Assembly: GCA_905147135.1 (NCBI GenBank)
Contig: LR990051.1
Location: forward strand, 3,992,463 to 4,056,462
DNA length: 64,000 bases
Source of the DNA: Blastobasis lacticolella
Taxonomy: Eukaryota > Arthropoda > Insecta > Lepidoptera > Blastobasidae
Direction of reading: 5' to 3'
Shown one piece after another: positions 10,604-22,756 of the stretch (position 1 is its first letter; every line of letters starts with the position of its first letter). The translations under genes were made by a program, and so were the position numbers. The notes under the pieces were generated by a model, which saw nothing but the letters and a program-made list of their open reading frames with translations, had not been told where the DNA came from and did not search any database.

Positions 10604-12753
10604 AGGCGCTTGCGAGCGCACTCGCACGCACTAGAACGCACGAAGTAGCCTTTGAACTATTTCTATGGCCATTTAGGCACTAGACTGGACGTTCGAGATA
10701 CGTTCGAGTATTTTTATTCGGTTTGTTTAAGCCGGCAAGAGAACGTACAATAGTATTTCGTAATCTAACGAATTATTGTGTACGAGGGAGGCGCCGCCAT
10801 TGGCAACATAAGCTTCAAAGATTACTATAGGTATCAATATTTGTTATGCGCTGCGGTGCTTAAGCGCCCTGAGAGTTGGAGTCGGCTTCCTGCAGGGATA
10901 GTATTGGAATATGGGCACGGGAATATTTATGATAATACGGTAACTTACGATGCTATGAAAACTTTTAAAGTGGGGCATAAAGTTCACTCAACCTAACACA
11001 CTAACTTACTCTAATCAGAATAACAGAAATTTACTAGGAACAATCCTTGGTCGCAATCTCACTAAGTCTTTGTCAGTATACAACGCACTACACAAAGTAC
11101 TGTCGCATTCAGAACTGCTATCGCAGCATCTTGTAGTTAGACCCGAGAATGCCAATTACTGCAAGATCGTTTGATCATTCGAGTCCGAGTTGTTCGACTT
11201 GAATTTTCATTTTTTCGTACTATTAGTTTAGTCTTATTTTGTTTGTGCAATTTTACACATTTTCTTAGCTATTACTATTCGCATTCCAGATTTTGTAAAC
11301 GGGAACTTTATTTTATTTGACGTACACAAAAGTAACGACGACACTGCAATTAGGACCTTACGCAACTAATAATTACTTACGTCACCTTGTAAAACACTTT
11401 CATATAAACACACCCACGTACCGTAACTAACAGACATAAGTCGCGACTTTTATTACCATCTAGTGACTGTCGTTGACACGTAACGTCTTAGTAACGCCAT
11501 AAATCGCTCCGAAAAGGCTCCTATGGGCACTCAAGCACCAGCCCCGTCGGAACACTTAGAAACACACATCCACCCCTTGTCAATTTCAAAAACTAATGCA
11601 TAAATCAGCTGAGGCAAGTCGACCCGAAAAACGTATCAGTGCGCCATCCGAGGGCAGCGACGTCTCGCAGGTCGTAACGTTACAATTTTACGACCGCTTT
11701 TATTACTAGACGCTTTCGTGCGCGATTACCCTCCAGAGTGAGTTTTGCTGTTAGATGCCCCGCCGCCGGCGCTTCTACCTTCCATACTGAGACGGCACGT
11801 CGAAAAGCTCCCAGTCCAACGCCACTTTACTACCACGGTAGCGAATTGCAACAGCTATTGGACCGGCAATGAATTCTGAACAACGAAAAGTAACGTCAGA
11901 GCCCTCGCCCTAGTCGACAATTAGAATTTAATGCGTGTTTTATTATCACGGGGCGTCTAATGTACTGGCGCATTAATTTATCACCTCCCTGTATTTACTG
12001 GCTGACAATTGAAATGACGGTGGGCTGAGGATTTAACAGAGCCGGCTCGCCAAATCTAGGCTGGTCCCCCCCGTGCGTCGTTAGGCTTTGCCGTACGTGC
12101 AGAAGAGGGGGCAGCGGTGATGACGCCGGGGCTCATCTTTGGGTGGTCGTGTCGTACAATCGTTTGGACAGACAAGAGATGGACGTATCAAAGGCCTGGC
12201 AACTGGAAATGCAACTGCAGTTTAGATTGAATCGGGAGACGTCTGCGGCATGCCTCTCTGAAGTAAAGGTTGATTGGAACACGTCGGCCGGATTGACGCG
12301 AACTGTTTGATTTCGGTGAATGGCGGGATCTCCTTTCAGTCGGAACTAAACGGCGGATACCTAGCTATTTCCATGCGTCTCCGAATTGGAAATTGCATTT
12401 GCAACGCGCCTGTCGGGCAAACTTTGAATTCAATCATCCGTGACTTGGTTATCTTGACGTGTGTAGCGATCGGATGCAGGCACAAGCTGAGCTCCGATGT
12501 CTGGCGACGTGGCAGGGCTTAGATTTATCCTATTTCAGTAAGCGTTATATCTGGCATCGCTATGTATGAAATATATTTCATTTCACGGATGTCGGTACAA
12601 TTTTATAAGTTTGGGGAAGTCGTTCGTTATGTATGGGTTTAGGTGGTTTGATATTCATCGTCTAGCTGCCATGCACCTAACCCAACCATAGGCAGTTAAG
12701 GATAATCGTAGGTTGCACTGATAGGTACATCAGTATTTGACTTACTTTACACT
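10604..12753. other. Unique sequence with GC-rich islands, no gene recognised
   Basis: The stretch 11400-12530 alternates AT-rich spacer with CpG-containing patches and is free of the window's repeat families. An ORF-like block at 10778-10996 (plus, no ATG start) and another at 12274-12522 are not recognisable proteins. Candidate conserved non-coding DNA. Confidence 0.35.
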
Positions 12754-12842
12754 ATTTTTTATGTTATACGGTAGGCAAACAAGAAAGCGGGCCACCTGAT
12801 GGAAAGTGGTCACCACTGCCTATATACAGTAGCAACACCCAG
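12754..12842 (-). mobile_element. LINE 3'-tail fragment
   Basis: Minus-strand copy of a 3' terminal segment: on that strand gtgttgct-like sequence leads to cactttccatcaggtggccc, ttgtttgcc, gtataacat and an A run. Other copies are at 54313-54530, 56652-56728 and 61798-61891. A related sequence follows the stop codon of the LINE end at 17278. Confidence 0.6.
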
Positions 12843-13053
12843 AGTATCACCAATACGTTGACCACCTCTATAACACGTTGCTCTGGCAGCAAACAAGCAA
12901 ATGCCCCTCTACGGCCAAAGCCTCACTTATAGTTAAAGAAAAAATATGTTGTACCACGAAGATGACCTAGCACATTCAGACAGATTCAACGCATATTCGA
13001 ATCACTTCCAATTTAAATAAAAACCAAGTAACATTCACAAACCAAAACCCAAG

Positions 13054-13190
13054 ACGTCATTTATCGATGAACGCGGAAGTTCTGACAACGTCATAAACTC
13101 GACCGATTACGGCGGCGACGTCATTCGATCCATCATTTGCATGGCCAACGAACTGTCACGTCCGCCAGTTCCCACGACGTCATTACGTGA
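13054..13190 (+). promoter_or_regulatory. Cluster of ACGTCAT motifs with an octamer
   Basis: Four ACGTCAT heptamers in one orientation at 13054-13060, 13088-13094, 13118-13124 and 13177-13183, followed by TTACGTGA at 13183-13190. An ATTTGCAT octamer (POU-type site) lies at 13135-13142. ACGTCAT is the core of CREB/ATF-type bZIP sites. The surrounding sequence is unique and GC-rich for this window. Regulatory function is inferred only. Confidence 0.35.
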
Positions 13191-14057
13191 AACACGGGGA
13201 AGGGGATGATGTTGGACAGAATGATGCGATGACATGCAATGTCGACCCGCTGTTCACAAATACTTATCATTGCATTTGTGGGTAAGTATAAGTACTTACT
13301 AACTACTCGTAGCAGCTTATATTGATAGGATTGGGATGTCAATAAAATACGTAACAAGAGCTTAAATACAAATAAAACGTTTTTTCTAACTTTAATATCC
13401 AACATATATACATACAATGTCACATTCAATACGAAATGCAATGTCAATAAAATACAAATTCCAATGTCAATATAATAAGAAACTATAAATATCCAGTGAA
13501 CTAATTGAATTCAATTATTATAATGTATATCCTTGTAGTATTAAGTATATCGGAACGAACTCCCCTAATGAAAAATCTCGAAATATAATCTTTATCCAAA
13601 TTTGTTGCGAAGTTTCAAAGAAGTAAGCAAACAAATAGTCCCGGATGGCAATTTAATAGATAGATTGATAATCCTGATAATGCGACAGTACAATCAAACG
13701 GGTTGTCTGTTCATCGAATTTATACGAACGTACCAAACAGGCCTTTGAAAACTAATTAGATTGTGTTACAAAATGTAAGAGGGGAAATAATGTTATACAC
13801 CACAGTCAGCCCCACAATATTATAACAATTTATGTACGTATAATATTTTACTTAACTTGCGTACTGTCACAGAATATTGATACTTACTGTACATACTGTG
13901 TAAAAATATCACTCGTATATAAATGTGATATTCTGTAAAAAATCCGAAATCTTGCTAAATTGATATCCACATAAAAACCAAATCGAAATCAAACCCAGCG
14001 GGAGCTACAATGCCACAGACACATTGACACAAAGATTTTAGTCGATTTTCGTGGTTA
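13191..14057. other. AT-rich unique sequence, no gene recognised
   Basis: Contains a 104-codon minus-strand ORF (13447-13133) that is low in complexity and resembles no family I know. Otherwise nothing recognisable. Confidence 0.4.
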
Positions 14058-14157
14058 TTCACTACACTTTCATCGTACATGTTATCGGGTTTATTACCAC
14101 AGTTAGTATTGTTTTTAACTCGATATTTCAACGCAGTTGCATGCGTTATGGTTGCGT
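14058..14157. repeat. Penelope-associated hairpin repeat, copy 2
   Basis: Begins ttcactacac as copy 3 does, and carries ccacagttagtattgttttt, aactcgatatttc and a hairpin AACGCA-gttgca-TGCGTT at 14130-14147. Compared with copy 3, both members of the outer base pair differ (A-T here, G-C there). Confidence 0.6.
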
Positions 14158-14821
14158 CAAATATCTAAGATGCGCAAAAGTGTTATGTATCTGCATAACA
14201 TTCTTTATTTTCTCCTTCTTGTTCTTTATTCATGCATTCTTTAGCGTCCAAATTTATTAACATAAAGGTTAATGCAATTCACCTTAACTATACGATAACA
14301 GTTATACAAAGATAGAATAGGACACTGAGCAATCAATCGTTTAAGAATCCACTGAACATTGTAACCAATTTGCGCCCACTTAGAACCCTGTCACTCTAGT
14401 GCAACACACGTATTTTATACCAATTACTTCGTACTATCAACATAACTCGCGTTGTTAGAAAACTTTCCCCTAATTTACGTCTGTCTGTCCGCGGGCCCGC
14501 CCCGGCTATAAAGCAGAGTAATTATGTCCATACTAATTGCCAAGCCAGGCAAGACGTGAGTTTAGCATTGCAAATCCGAGTGGTTAGCCCGCGATTTATA
14601 TCTGGCTGGCTTTGCTCGCTTGGCTGCGAAAAGTAGGGTAAAGGATATCTTACTAGGCTAGGGTAGGTTGGTAGGTTAGCTACTTTGACAAGCCTAGCTT
14701 TTATTTTTATACTAGCTTTTGAATGCTACTTTGGCCGCGTAAAGTTGGGTTATTTTTGGAGAAAAATAGACAGGTGATTAATGTCTAGAATGAATGGTCA
14801 TCTGGTTTGCGGTCAAGAGCC
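14158..14821. other. No gene recognised
   Basis: AT-rich, with a GC-rich spot near 14490-14510. No repeat family or coding block seen. Confidence 0.4.
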
Positions 14822-14911
14822 TCACCTGAATATGCAGGTTTCATCACGATGTTTGCCCACGCCGAAAGAGCATCGGTTAGTGTTCAATTATTGTACATAA
14901 CTTAGAAAAGT
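14822..14911 (-). mobile_element. SINE family A fragment
   Basis: Central segment only: cacctgaatatgcaggtt, catcacgatgtttgcc, gagcatcggttagtgttcaa, gtacataacttagaaaag. Both ends are missing. Confidence 0.75.
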
Positions 14912-15448
14912 TATGTACTCTCCGATGAATGTATAACAAGTATGTAATGTCAACTCGAAACAAAATGACAACATTACCAAGCAGCCAATATGGTACAGCG
15001 ATTTAGACGTGAAAAACATAATAGACAGACAGACTTACCGAGTTTCTCTATAAGGGAATGGTTTTTCCATAAACTATATACATAGCTGGCGAGTTAGATC
15101 AGAAAAAGCTGCTGCCTATTTTCTGGTCTGCGTAAGCCCTAGTTTTTTATGAAATTAGTCGCTGTGAACGACAGTGAAGATACCGGCCGTGTTAAAGCTT
15201 CTATGAATCAAGGTCGTTTCCTAAGAAGTACGCTGGCATCTGTAATTGGCGTTGGACCGCCTACATCGCAGCGTCACAAGCTCGGCCCGTTAACAAGCTG
15301 CACGATTATGACGCCTGGTAATCGCCACTAATTAGATACCACGGTAATCGTAAGTACTCCGCCGAGGGGACTGACGGCACTTAGAAAAGTGGTATGCTAG
15401 GCTAGGGTTACGAAGATATGGATTCACGCGGATTATTACACGTATATT
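14912..15448. other. No gene recognised
   Basis: Unique. A 60-codon ATG-started ORF at 15149-15331 has no recognisable motif and is probably chance. Confidence 0.4.
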
Positions 15449-15669
15449 GATAATCATTTTGGCGTTAATGTCCCGGTTGGACTCTCACTCACGAGGGCCC
15501 GGGGTCCGCCTTGACCATGATTCAAGATTAGGCAGATCAAGTAATTTCAGTGGAGTGACTGCCATCTGACCTACGGGAGCCTGCTACCAGGGGAACCTGA
15601 CCATACTGGATCATGGCTACACATTCAGTCGCCTGAATGTGCAGGTTTCATCACGATGTTTTCCTCTAC
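15449..15669 (-). mobile_element. SINE family A, 5'-truncated, with TSD
   Basis: Minus-strand copy lacking the tRNA-like head. It is bounded by a perfect 15-bp direct repeat, tattacacgtatatt, at 15434-15448 and 15670-15684. Internal landmarks are ttggcgttaatgtcccgg, gggcccggggtccgcc, ctgctaccaggggaacctg and cctgaatgtgcaggtttc. The intact TSD shows that the truncation arose at insertion rather than by later deletion. Confidence 0.9.
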
Positions 15670-15684
15670 TATTACACGTATATT

Positions 15685-16577
15685 ACCAACCTATATTAAA
15701 AAGACAGACTTGGTACTTTAAGTAAGTATAGTCAGTTAAGACAATTAAACTATAGACATTTGATTAGACACAGAAATAGTTGACATATTACCAGCATCCA
15801 TTTAAACTTTTACAAATGACGAAGTTCGGGCGAGAAAATAAGCTTAGTGCGTGAAACAGAGCAGCAGCTGTTGCGAATGTTTCAAATTGTGACGCATTTT
15901 TAAAAGATTAGCGTAGGTAATAAACTTTATGAGGAGACCGTTTCTTGAGGCTGTTCTATAAATTTGTACGAAAGAGTGATTAAGTGATGAGCAATTTATG
16001 TCATTCATTTCACATAGCCGCGTCCGTTTGTATACATTACGGCGCGGCGTCGAATAAATCTGGTGTATCGTTTGCGAGTCGCGCTTTGTGCACGTGATTC
16101 TGTACGCTTAACGCGTAGGCACATTCGCCAGCCGTCGAAAAGCGTGAAAAATGCTCGCATAAACTGACCATTACGGCGACGTCTGTATGAGCGATGAGCG
16201 GAATATAAAAGTGTTGAGAGCGGGCCCTTTCGCGTAATGTCATCGCCGGTGACGCCTTTGCAAGGTTGAAGCGGCGGCGGTAATGACGCGTGAGAGATTG
16301 ATCGCTTTAACCTTGGCGCGGCGTCCGAAAACGCACCCCGTAAAGTATTTTAACTAGACGCGGTGCCGATTTACCGCTTTGTTGTTCCCGCTACAATTTA
16401 TGATGCGCAGTGCTAGCTTTATTGCGGCTTTGATTGATGACGAGCTATTTACGTGGATAAATGTATGGCATTACTATATTACAGGGTTCGGGGCGTCCAT
16501 AAAAGTTAAGTAATGGCCTGTAATGCGCTCTATTGTTTTGTAACGGTGGCTCAAAACTTGGAGTCTATTTATCATTT
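15685..16577. other. Unique sequence with GC-rich island at 16010-16420
   Basis: The island contains many CpG dinucleotides, no repeat and no convincing ORF (the 68-codon minus ORF at 16243-16037 is a by-product of GC content). Candidate conserved non-coding or regulatory block; unproven. Confidence 0.35.
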
Positions 16578-16650
16578 CTCATCATCGTCGTTAATAGCTG
16601 GAACACGTCCATTGTTGGACAGAGGCTTCTCACAAACAGCACTGATATCT
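16578..16650 (-). mobile_element. Eroded RTE-type 3' end
   Basis: Reads catcatcgtcgtt, then acacgtccattgttggacag and aggcttctcac. This is the complement of the cctatgtccaacagtggacg-type 3' end and (gat)n tail seen in RTE copies. Confidence 0.45.
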
Positions 16651-17277
16651 AACACCGATAAAATGCTATATTAAGACATCCAAGAAATATGAAAAATTGT
16701 ATTACGCTTAGGCATATTCTAAGCACTGTACAAGTAATGCACCGTGCATCTAAACAATTCTTAATAAGAACTGGCGATGAAAAGATCGCCGATGAATTGT
16801 GCCGCGTGAAGCCTGTGATGAATGTACATATTTCATGTTACTTCACGAACGACCAATACACAGCTTACCATTAGCTTAACTGACACAACAAAGCCCCGTC
16901 AGATTACAGCAAAAGTTTATCAGTCACAGAGCACAAAAAGAATTATTTATTGGCGCGTATGCCGCCGGCGGGCCATTATCCAGCACCTGTCATAACCAGT
17001 GCCGTGTCAACTGTCACTCGGCATGTCACCATGTCACGGCGGGATTCGAATGTCACGCGCGTGTAGGGTTGCCAGAATTCCCGGCCAAAACCGAGATCTA
17101 TTTTAATTTATTTGCTTAATCTTCTCAATAACTCCAAACAAGATGACGGAAGTTCAATTCAAACTTCAACTGATGATACTCCTAGGTACTATAAATAATT
17201 TGGTAGGTGCGTATACGAAATCAGTATCTTTATTATTAGAAATTATTACTGTGTACACGCCATAAGTACAGTACATC
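16651..17277. other. No gene recognised
   Basis: Unique. The segments at about 17065-17090 and 17520-17550 carry an imperfect inverted pair around gtagggttgccag and ctggtaaccctac, which brackets the LINE fragment that follows. Confidence 0.35.
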
Positions 17278-17490
17278 CATAAGATTGTGGTATGAACTAC
17301 CTGAAGAGGTTTTCCCTGGAGAGTACATGGAGTTCTTCAAAAAATGGTTGAAAAGGTTTTTACAGGGACGGCAACGCGTGGGTGATATCCCTGGTATTGC
17401 AAATGTCCATAGGCTGTGACTGGTGATTATCAGGCAGGCTGTAAGCTTGTTTGCCACCTTAATTGTATAAAAAAGGTAGATGGGACAAGG
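17278..17490 (+). pseudogene. LINE 3' end (LPEEVFP family)
   Basis: About 45 codons read WYELPEEVFPGEYMEFFKKW, then LKRFLQGRQRVGDIPGIANV and a stop at about 17417. This resembles the final residues of insect non-LTR reverse transcriptases (a W-x-x-LP-x-x-VFP motif). The 3' UTR follows with ggtgattatcaggcaggctg and ttgtttgccacctt, then an A run. Upstream coding is missing. A more eroded minus-strand relative is at 36612-36725. Confidence 0.65.
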
Positions 17491-17559
17491 GCCTAAATTT
17501 AGTGACAATTCCGTTCGTCCCAGACATCTGGTAACCCTACGTGCGTGCCGGGTTGATTC

Positions 17560-19585
17560 GCACGAGCTTGTAACTCATAAAAACACGTTGGACATATTAA
17601 TTTTATAGTGTCATAAATCCGGCAACCGACGAGCGCACGTCAACATAATATTAACACAGAACCATTTGACGATTTGCGAACGAAAACGTTCCAACGAAGC
17701 TACTGTGTGGGGGCGAAATTGAATTTTGAGGACTGGTTTTTCCGTGCTTCACCGTTGTGCGTTCCATTTTTCAGTTATATACTTCTTTGTTATTGAAAAA
17801 ATTACTAGTAGGTACTTACTTACTTAGTTCATTGATAAATCTGGCGATTATTATTTCTTTTAGTTTTTCTCTGCTTGCTATACCTAATGAATGTGAAATT
17901 GTGAACACTTCATGTTTATGTCTTTGTTTAGGTATACATTTGTTTGTCATTCACGTAAAACATGCTGTAGGCACTGGTATTTTTATTCAACCTCAGAAAA
18001 GTAAAGTTGAAATGGATAGGAAAGTCGACTCTAGCAGTAGCTGAGATTGACTGCGCGTAAGAGCAAGATGAATTGCAGGTTTGTCTAACTAAATCCTCTA
18101 TTTTAGAAACGTTTAACTAAATCCACACCCAGCCTTCAATTATCCGCAGCATTTTCTTAACAACCTTAACGAGAGTTAGGTGTTAATTTGATTATCTCAA
18201 TTAAAGCAAGTACTTGCGATTACATATCTGGGATAAGTGAATTCCTAGAACAGGTAAATTGCTTTAACTAGATGTGGACTGCGACATCGCACGTCTTGGT
18301 ATTTCAAACTCGGCAGTATCACGCCGGCAATGGCGTAATTAAAATGTTTGATTGTCAGAGGGTCTAAAAAGACCACATTAGCGTTTCGTGTTGTGTCGTG
18401 TCATGATTCATGTTAGAGTGCTACAAACTTATCTTATTCGGCGGCTAAAGTTGAAACAAAGTGACGCTTTTTTAAATTGTCATGTCAACAACAGCGACGC
18501 TGCAGATAAGCTTGTGACAAATTAATATAAATTGCCCATGTTGAACTTGACTTTGAGTACCTAATAAACCTAATCTGTACACTTTGCTGTCTCATGACAT
18601 ATTTTGATCTAGTTCTACAAACATGTTTTATATGTTTCAGTTAAGCCTGTCAAGTGAATGCTGTGTATTGGGTTCATCTATGCAAATTTCAATTTTGCTA
18701 TTACAAAGTCAATCCGATTTCTAAATAAGTGAATGGTAAGTATGTTAAAGAAACGATGTCAAGCATCCATTCAAAACATTCCTACAAACCATTACCATCA
18801 AGTTTATGGTTTTGAAGTATTGGTGTTGGTCCTTCCCTTCGGCTCTTTGTGTGAGGTTATTTATGTGTCGAGCGCATTAATACTCATTATAACATCTGCG
18901 ATGCCCTCTTATAGCCCCACATTGTCGCGTCTACCTTGCCACAGAGTGACTTCTGTTGCTAACTGCAGTTGATTCACTGCTCCATTCGTTGGCAACTCCA
19001 AAGGGTTTCGTTACACTGTGGCGCGTTTCAGGGTGAATATGCCAATGTGTGGACGTGTAACTTTCGTACAAAGAGTCGGAAGGTCGGTTTTGTCGTATAA
19101 AGTGCTGTCGAGGCGTGACTGATGGCACGGCCTTTGTGCGTTCTCGGTTCGCACATGTAAGTATTATGTGCTATAATTTGTGAATGATAAATGGTTTTGA
19201 TGCTTGTGCAAATGTTAGGACGGGGACAATATGTGATGAAGACCCAATGTGTTATGTACTTACAGCTAGTTCTACGTGTTGTTTTCTTTGACTGGCGGCA
19301 TGTTGTGCTTTTTCTTATTGATATCTACTGAAGGAGAGTGGACGAGTGTTTAGTGGCTTTCTAGAAGGTATTTAGCAATTGATCAAGGCGTTAGTTTTGC
19401 GAAATACTTTATGGAAGAGATCACGATTTGACGATACCTGCGTAATTGAAATAGCCGTCAAAAGCTATATTATTATGTATTAAAAAAACAAAACACATTG
19501 TTACGGAATTAATCTGCAACAGGATCTAGCGAAATCTTCATAATAAGAAATTTCTAGTAGAGATTCAGAAACGACATACCTACGT
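17560..19585. other. Unique sequence, no gene recognised
   Basis: About 2 kb without repeat families or a convincing coding block. The 95-codon ORF at 17757-18044 lacks an ATG start and is hydrophobic and low in complexity, so I do not call it. Confidence 0.4.
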
Positions 19586-19607
19586 ATTATAGAGGATAGT
19601 TTTGGAC

Positions 19608-19844
19608 TCTTTTCTGAGTTATGTAAACCTTATTATGTTTACTAACCGAAACATCGTAATGAAACCTGCACATTTAGGTGACTGAATGTGTAACCATGAT
19701 CGAATCTTGTCAGGTTCCCCTGGTAGCAGGGTCACGGAGGTCAAAGTCGTTCCTCTGTAATCTGATCTGCCAAATCCTGGAACATGGTCAAGACAGACCC
19801 CGGGCCCTCGTGTCCGAGATCATAACCGAGTGTTCGCCAAGATG
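19608..19844 (+). mobile_element. SINE family A, headless, with long TSD
   Basis: Plus-strand copy starting at tcttttctgagttatg, so the tRNA-like head is absent. It ends cgccaagatg. Direct repeats attatagaggatagttt at 19586-19602 and 19845-19861 are identical and continue to ggac with one mismatch, about 22 bp in all. Confidence 0.9.
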
Positions 19845-19981
19845 ATTATAGAGGATAGTTTAGGACAAAATATCATTGAACGTGTTAGATATAAGGTATT
19901 TTAGTATGTTTTAATTGGTATTAAATATCGTGATTAATAATAATTAATATTTCAAAATACTTTTGTAAACATTACAAAAAA

Positions 19982-20102
19982 AAAGTATTTAAGTAGTATA
20001 TCAGTTAGCTAGCACCCATAGTACAAGCTTTGCTTAGTTTGGGGCTAGATGGCGCTGTGTGAATTTGTCCACGAACATTTATTATTATTATTATTATTAT
20101 TT
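19982..20102 (+). mobile_element. SINE family G, 5'-truncated 3' end with (TTA)n tail
   Basis: Reads aagtagtatatcagttagct, agcacccata, ggggctagatggcgctgtgt, gaatttgtccacga, then (TTA)n at 20082-20101, which forms a microsatellite. Confidence 0.85.
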
Positions 20103-20270
20103 CACCAACTTCAGAACGAAGTGTGGTGTTTCTGAACGATTGTTTGTCTTTGATCAGTTAAGTACTGTTTATGAGAAACTTGCTTAATTAATTATGTAAT
20201 GAATTTATAATAATGTTCAAAGTATTGTAATACATTAAATTAATATCTAATCAATCTATCAGTAAATTTA
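20103..20270. other. No gene recognised
   Basis: AT-rich unique sequence. Confidence 0.4.
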
Positions 20271-20355
20271 GGAGACCGGAAATGAGAATAGAAAATGACA
20301 TTTCCGGCTAGAAGGTAGTATAAAGGTCCAGTCAAAAGACTGGGTGGGACTTTTG
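20271..20355 (+). promoter_or_regulatory. Hairpin pair around a TATA-like box
   Basis: Inverted repeat ccggaaatg/catttccgg (20276-20284 and 20299-20307), then tataaagg at 20319-20326, then a tight hairpin ccagtc-aaaa-gactgg (20328-20343). The arrangement resembles a retroelement LTR promoter, but I found no matching second LTR, primer-binding site or TSD. Confidence 0.25.
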
Positions 20356-22493
20356 CATCAGAGCCGGCACAGAGTTAAGTACAAACTTGCATTGTATTAT
20401 TGTTGCTTTATATTTTGTATTGGTTAATTTATTTATATAACTGTTTATTTATTGAATCATACGTAATACTACTGTCCCATTTTAAAGGATAAATATTTAT
20501 TTATGTGATTGATAATTGTGTCATAACATTTGTTAAGAATTTTGTATAAATGTGGTTTGCCTATGGTAATAATATAATATATTTTCTAATAAACTCCTAC
20601 ACAAATATCAGCCTTGGATACTTCATCATCATCGTTGTCCATATATTTCACTGGGGTTTTGGATACATACTCACACTGTTATTATTCTGTAGCCTAATGA
20701 CTAAAATAAAGGTTTTACTAATAAAAGACACTGTAGTTATAAGTAGGACATATATTAAAGCTGACAAACGCATACAACGAAGCATCAAACGATACTTGGT
20801 TAAGTCACAAAGTCGGTGACACATCTGCAAACAGACTGCCGCCGCAGCCAGCTAAAGCCATTCACTCACACTAGGTGTCGAATAAGCCGATGTCGCGTCA
20901 CGCGTAATCGCGCCCGATAAATCACCCATTATCTCGCACTCGAGGGCAGCAGAACAAAACGGCGACACCAACAAATGACCGCCATTTTTCTCCGGCAACC
21001 GGGCGCGGGGACTCTGTCAATATATCCGCGAGCGGGGTGGTGATGGGCAGAGGCGCCGGCGGACAGCTTTTTTAGTAACTTAGTTTTCTTATTTTAACAC
21101 TTTGTGTTGTGACTTCATGATGGAACTCCATTATTATGAATTAAATGACCTTTTGTACACAAATTCCACATGATTATACAAATTTTACTTGGTACTTAGT
21201 CTATTTAAACATGATAAAATAGTTTGATGGATAAAACAACTTTTCTATCGGCCGACTACTTAATAAGTATCGTGCCAGTAGATATCATCCTAAACATTTT
21301 ACACTGTTGGGCTGAGCCTGGTCCATATTAGCGGAGTATTCTGCCTTGCCGTAAACTGCCTTGACAGGCAAGTAGAAGATTAATAGTAGGTGTTACTTTG
21401 GACAGTAGCATAAAATTTTATTTTGTATTTTGGCTCAAGCTTCCTCCAAATTAATAAAGGGCATTTCCATTTAGCCTGCACTGGAGAAAGTGTACTGGCC
21501 TATACGAATGTGTGAGCTGGTCTGCCTCTGAAAAGCCTTATACGACACAAACACTGCAGTTGCAGCGGTAGGAAATAGGAAGGAAGTAGGAAGAACATAG
21601 GTCTTTTGGCAACTTAAATATTAAGATGTAGCAATCGCCTTCCGCTCATCGCTCGTCCCGAAGCCCCCATCGCTCGCCCCATCTGCCGCCCTAACCGCGC
21701 TTATATTTTATTTGTGCGATAAATTACTTTTTATTACACATATTTTGTCGTGTTATAATAACTAATGTACCCATGGCCGATCTCAATTCGCATGTAATGC
21801 TGCGCGACGCGTTTTTTCCCCGATTATTTATTCGTGTTTTTATTGCGTTGCACCCTCCTATTTTTCAAGGATAAGTTTCTAATTCGGCGATAAAACGATT
21901 TTCGAGAATAGATAATCGAAATTTACGTTCGCTGTGCGAATAATAAAAATGTGTTCCAGTATTTACTTTGTGCGTGGAGTAATATGTCAAGATTTATTTG
22001 CCTGTTTTGTTCGGTGATAAGGTAATCTTTTTTATTTGTCCGCCACGATAAAGCTAATTTATGTGTTTTCATAGGAGTTCGTGATTCCTGTTCTAATGTT
22101 GGGATTCAAAGTAATAAATAATTGCCTAATGCAGTATTATACAAGCACATAATAATATTATAAAATTTAAACGTTACTAAAACTTAAACGTGAGTCGTCG
22201 TGAGTTTGTAGGTACTTTAACTTTTGGTATAAACTTGATTGAGTCCACAGAAATCTAAATGACATTATTTAGATTCCTTTGGTTGGGTCTCAACTCATTG
22301 ACTCCAAATGTAGAGTCATAATTTTATGTTGAACTTTCGAACCTAATTTCAATAGTTAGTATAATACTAACGTGTTCATGTAATGCTATTTAATGCTCAA
22401 TATATATTTAATAATTTCACGCAGCAATGTATATGGTTACATACAAATTAATGTCGAACATCTTTATCATCATCAGAAATAATAAAACGCAGA
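20356..22493. other. Unique sequence with GC-rich patches at 20860-21070 and 21630-21700
   Basis: Non-repetitive. The GC-rich parts hold CpG-containing non-coding sequence (for example cgcgtaatcgcgcccgataa). The AT-rich parts hold ORFs under 90 codons. A weak trace of an RTE-type 3' end lies near 21300-21330. Confidence 0.35.
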
Positions 22494-22756
22494 ATAATAA
22501 TAAATAATAAATATTCGTGGACAAATTCACACAGCGCCATCTAGCCCCAAAGTAAGCAAAGCTTGTGTTATGGGTGCTAGATAACTGATAAACTACTTAA
22601 ATACTTTTTAAATACATACTTATTATACATAGACCACCCAGACCCGTAACAGAAATTAAAATTCATCATTTCAATTTCTGCCCGGCCGGGAATCGAACCC
22701 GGGACCTCTTGCGTGGCAGACGCGGCATGTTAACCATTGAACCACTCAGGTCGTCG
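22494..22756 (-). mobile_element. SINE family G, full length
   Basis: Minus-strand, about 260 bp. The head on that strand reads gacctgagtggttcaatggt, gtctgccacgcaagag and cccgggttcgattcccggcc, which fits a glycine tRNA (GCC) ancestor in the anticodon region and B box. The body contains aattgaaatgatgaatttta and the 3' end contains gatggcgctgtgtgaatttg followed by an (att)n tail. The acceptor stem is lost, so this is a SINE and not a tRNA gene. A short match cgaataat/agaataat at the edges may be the TSD. Confidence 0.85.

Noticed and set aside
10778..10996. 72-codon plus ORF with moderately protein-like composition
   Set aside because: Starts at GTG, has no recognised motif, and no clear splice sites bound it. 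A homology search could revive it.
17041..17560. MITE bracketing the LINE end at 17278, with ends around gtagggttgccag
   Set aside because: The inverted similarity is only about 20 bp with several mismatches and no TSD was found; too weak to call.
21295..21500. RTE mini-element remnant near gttgggctgagcc
   Set aside because: Only a few short matches in roughly the right order; below what I would defend.
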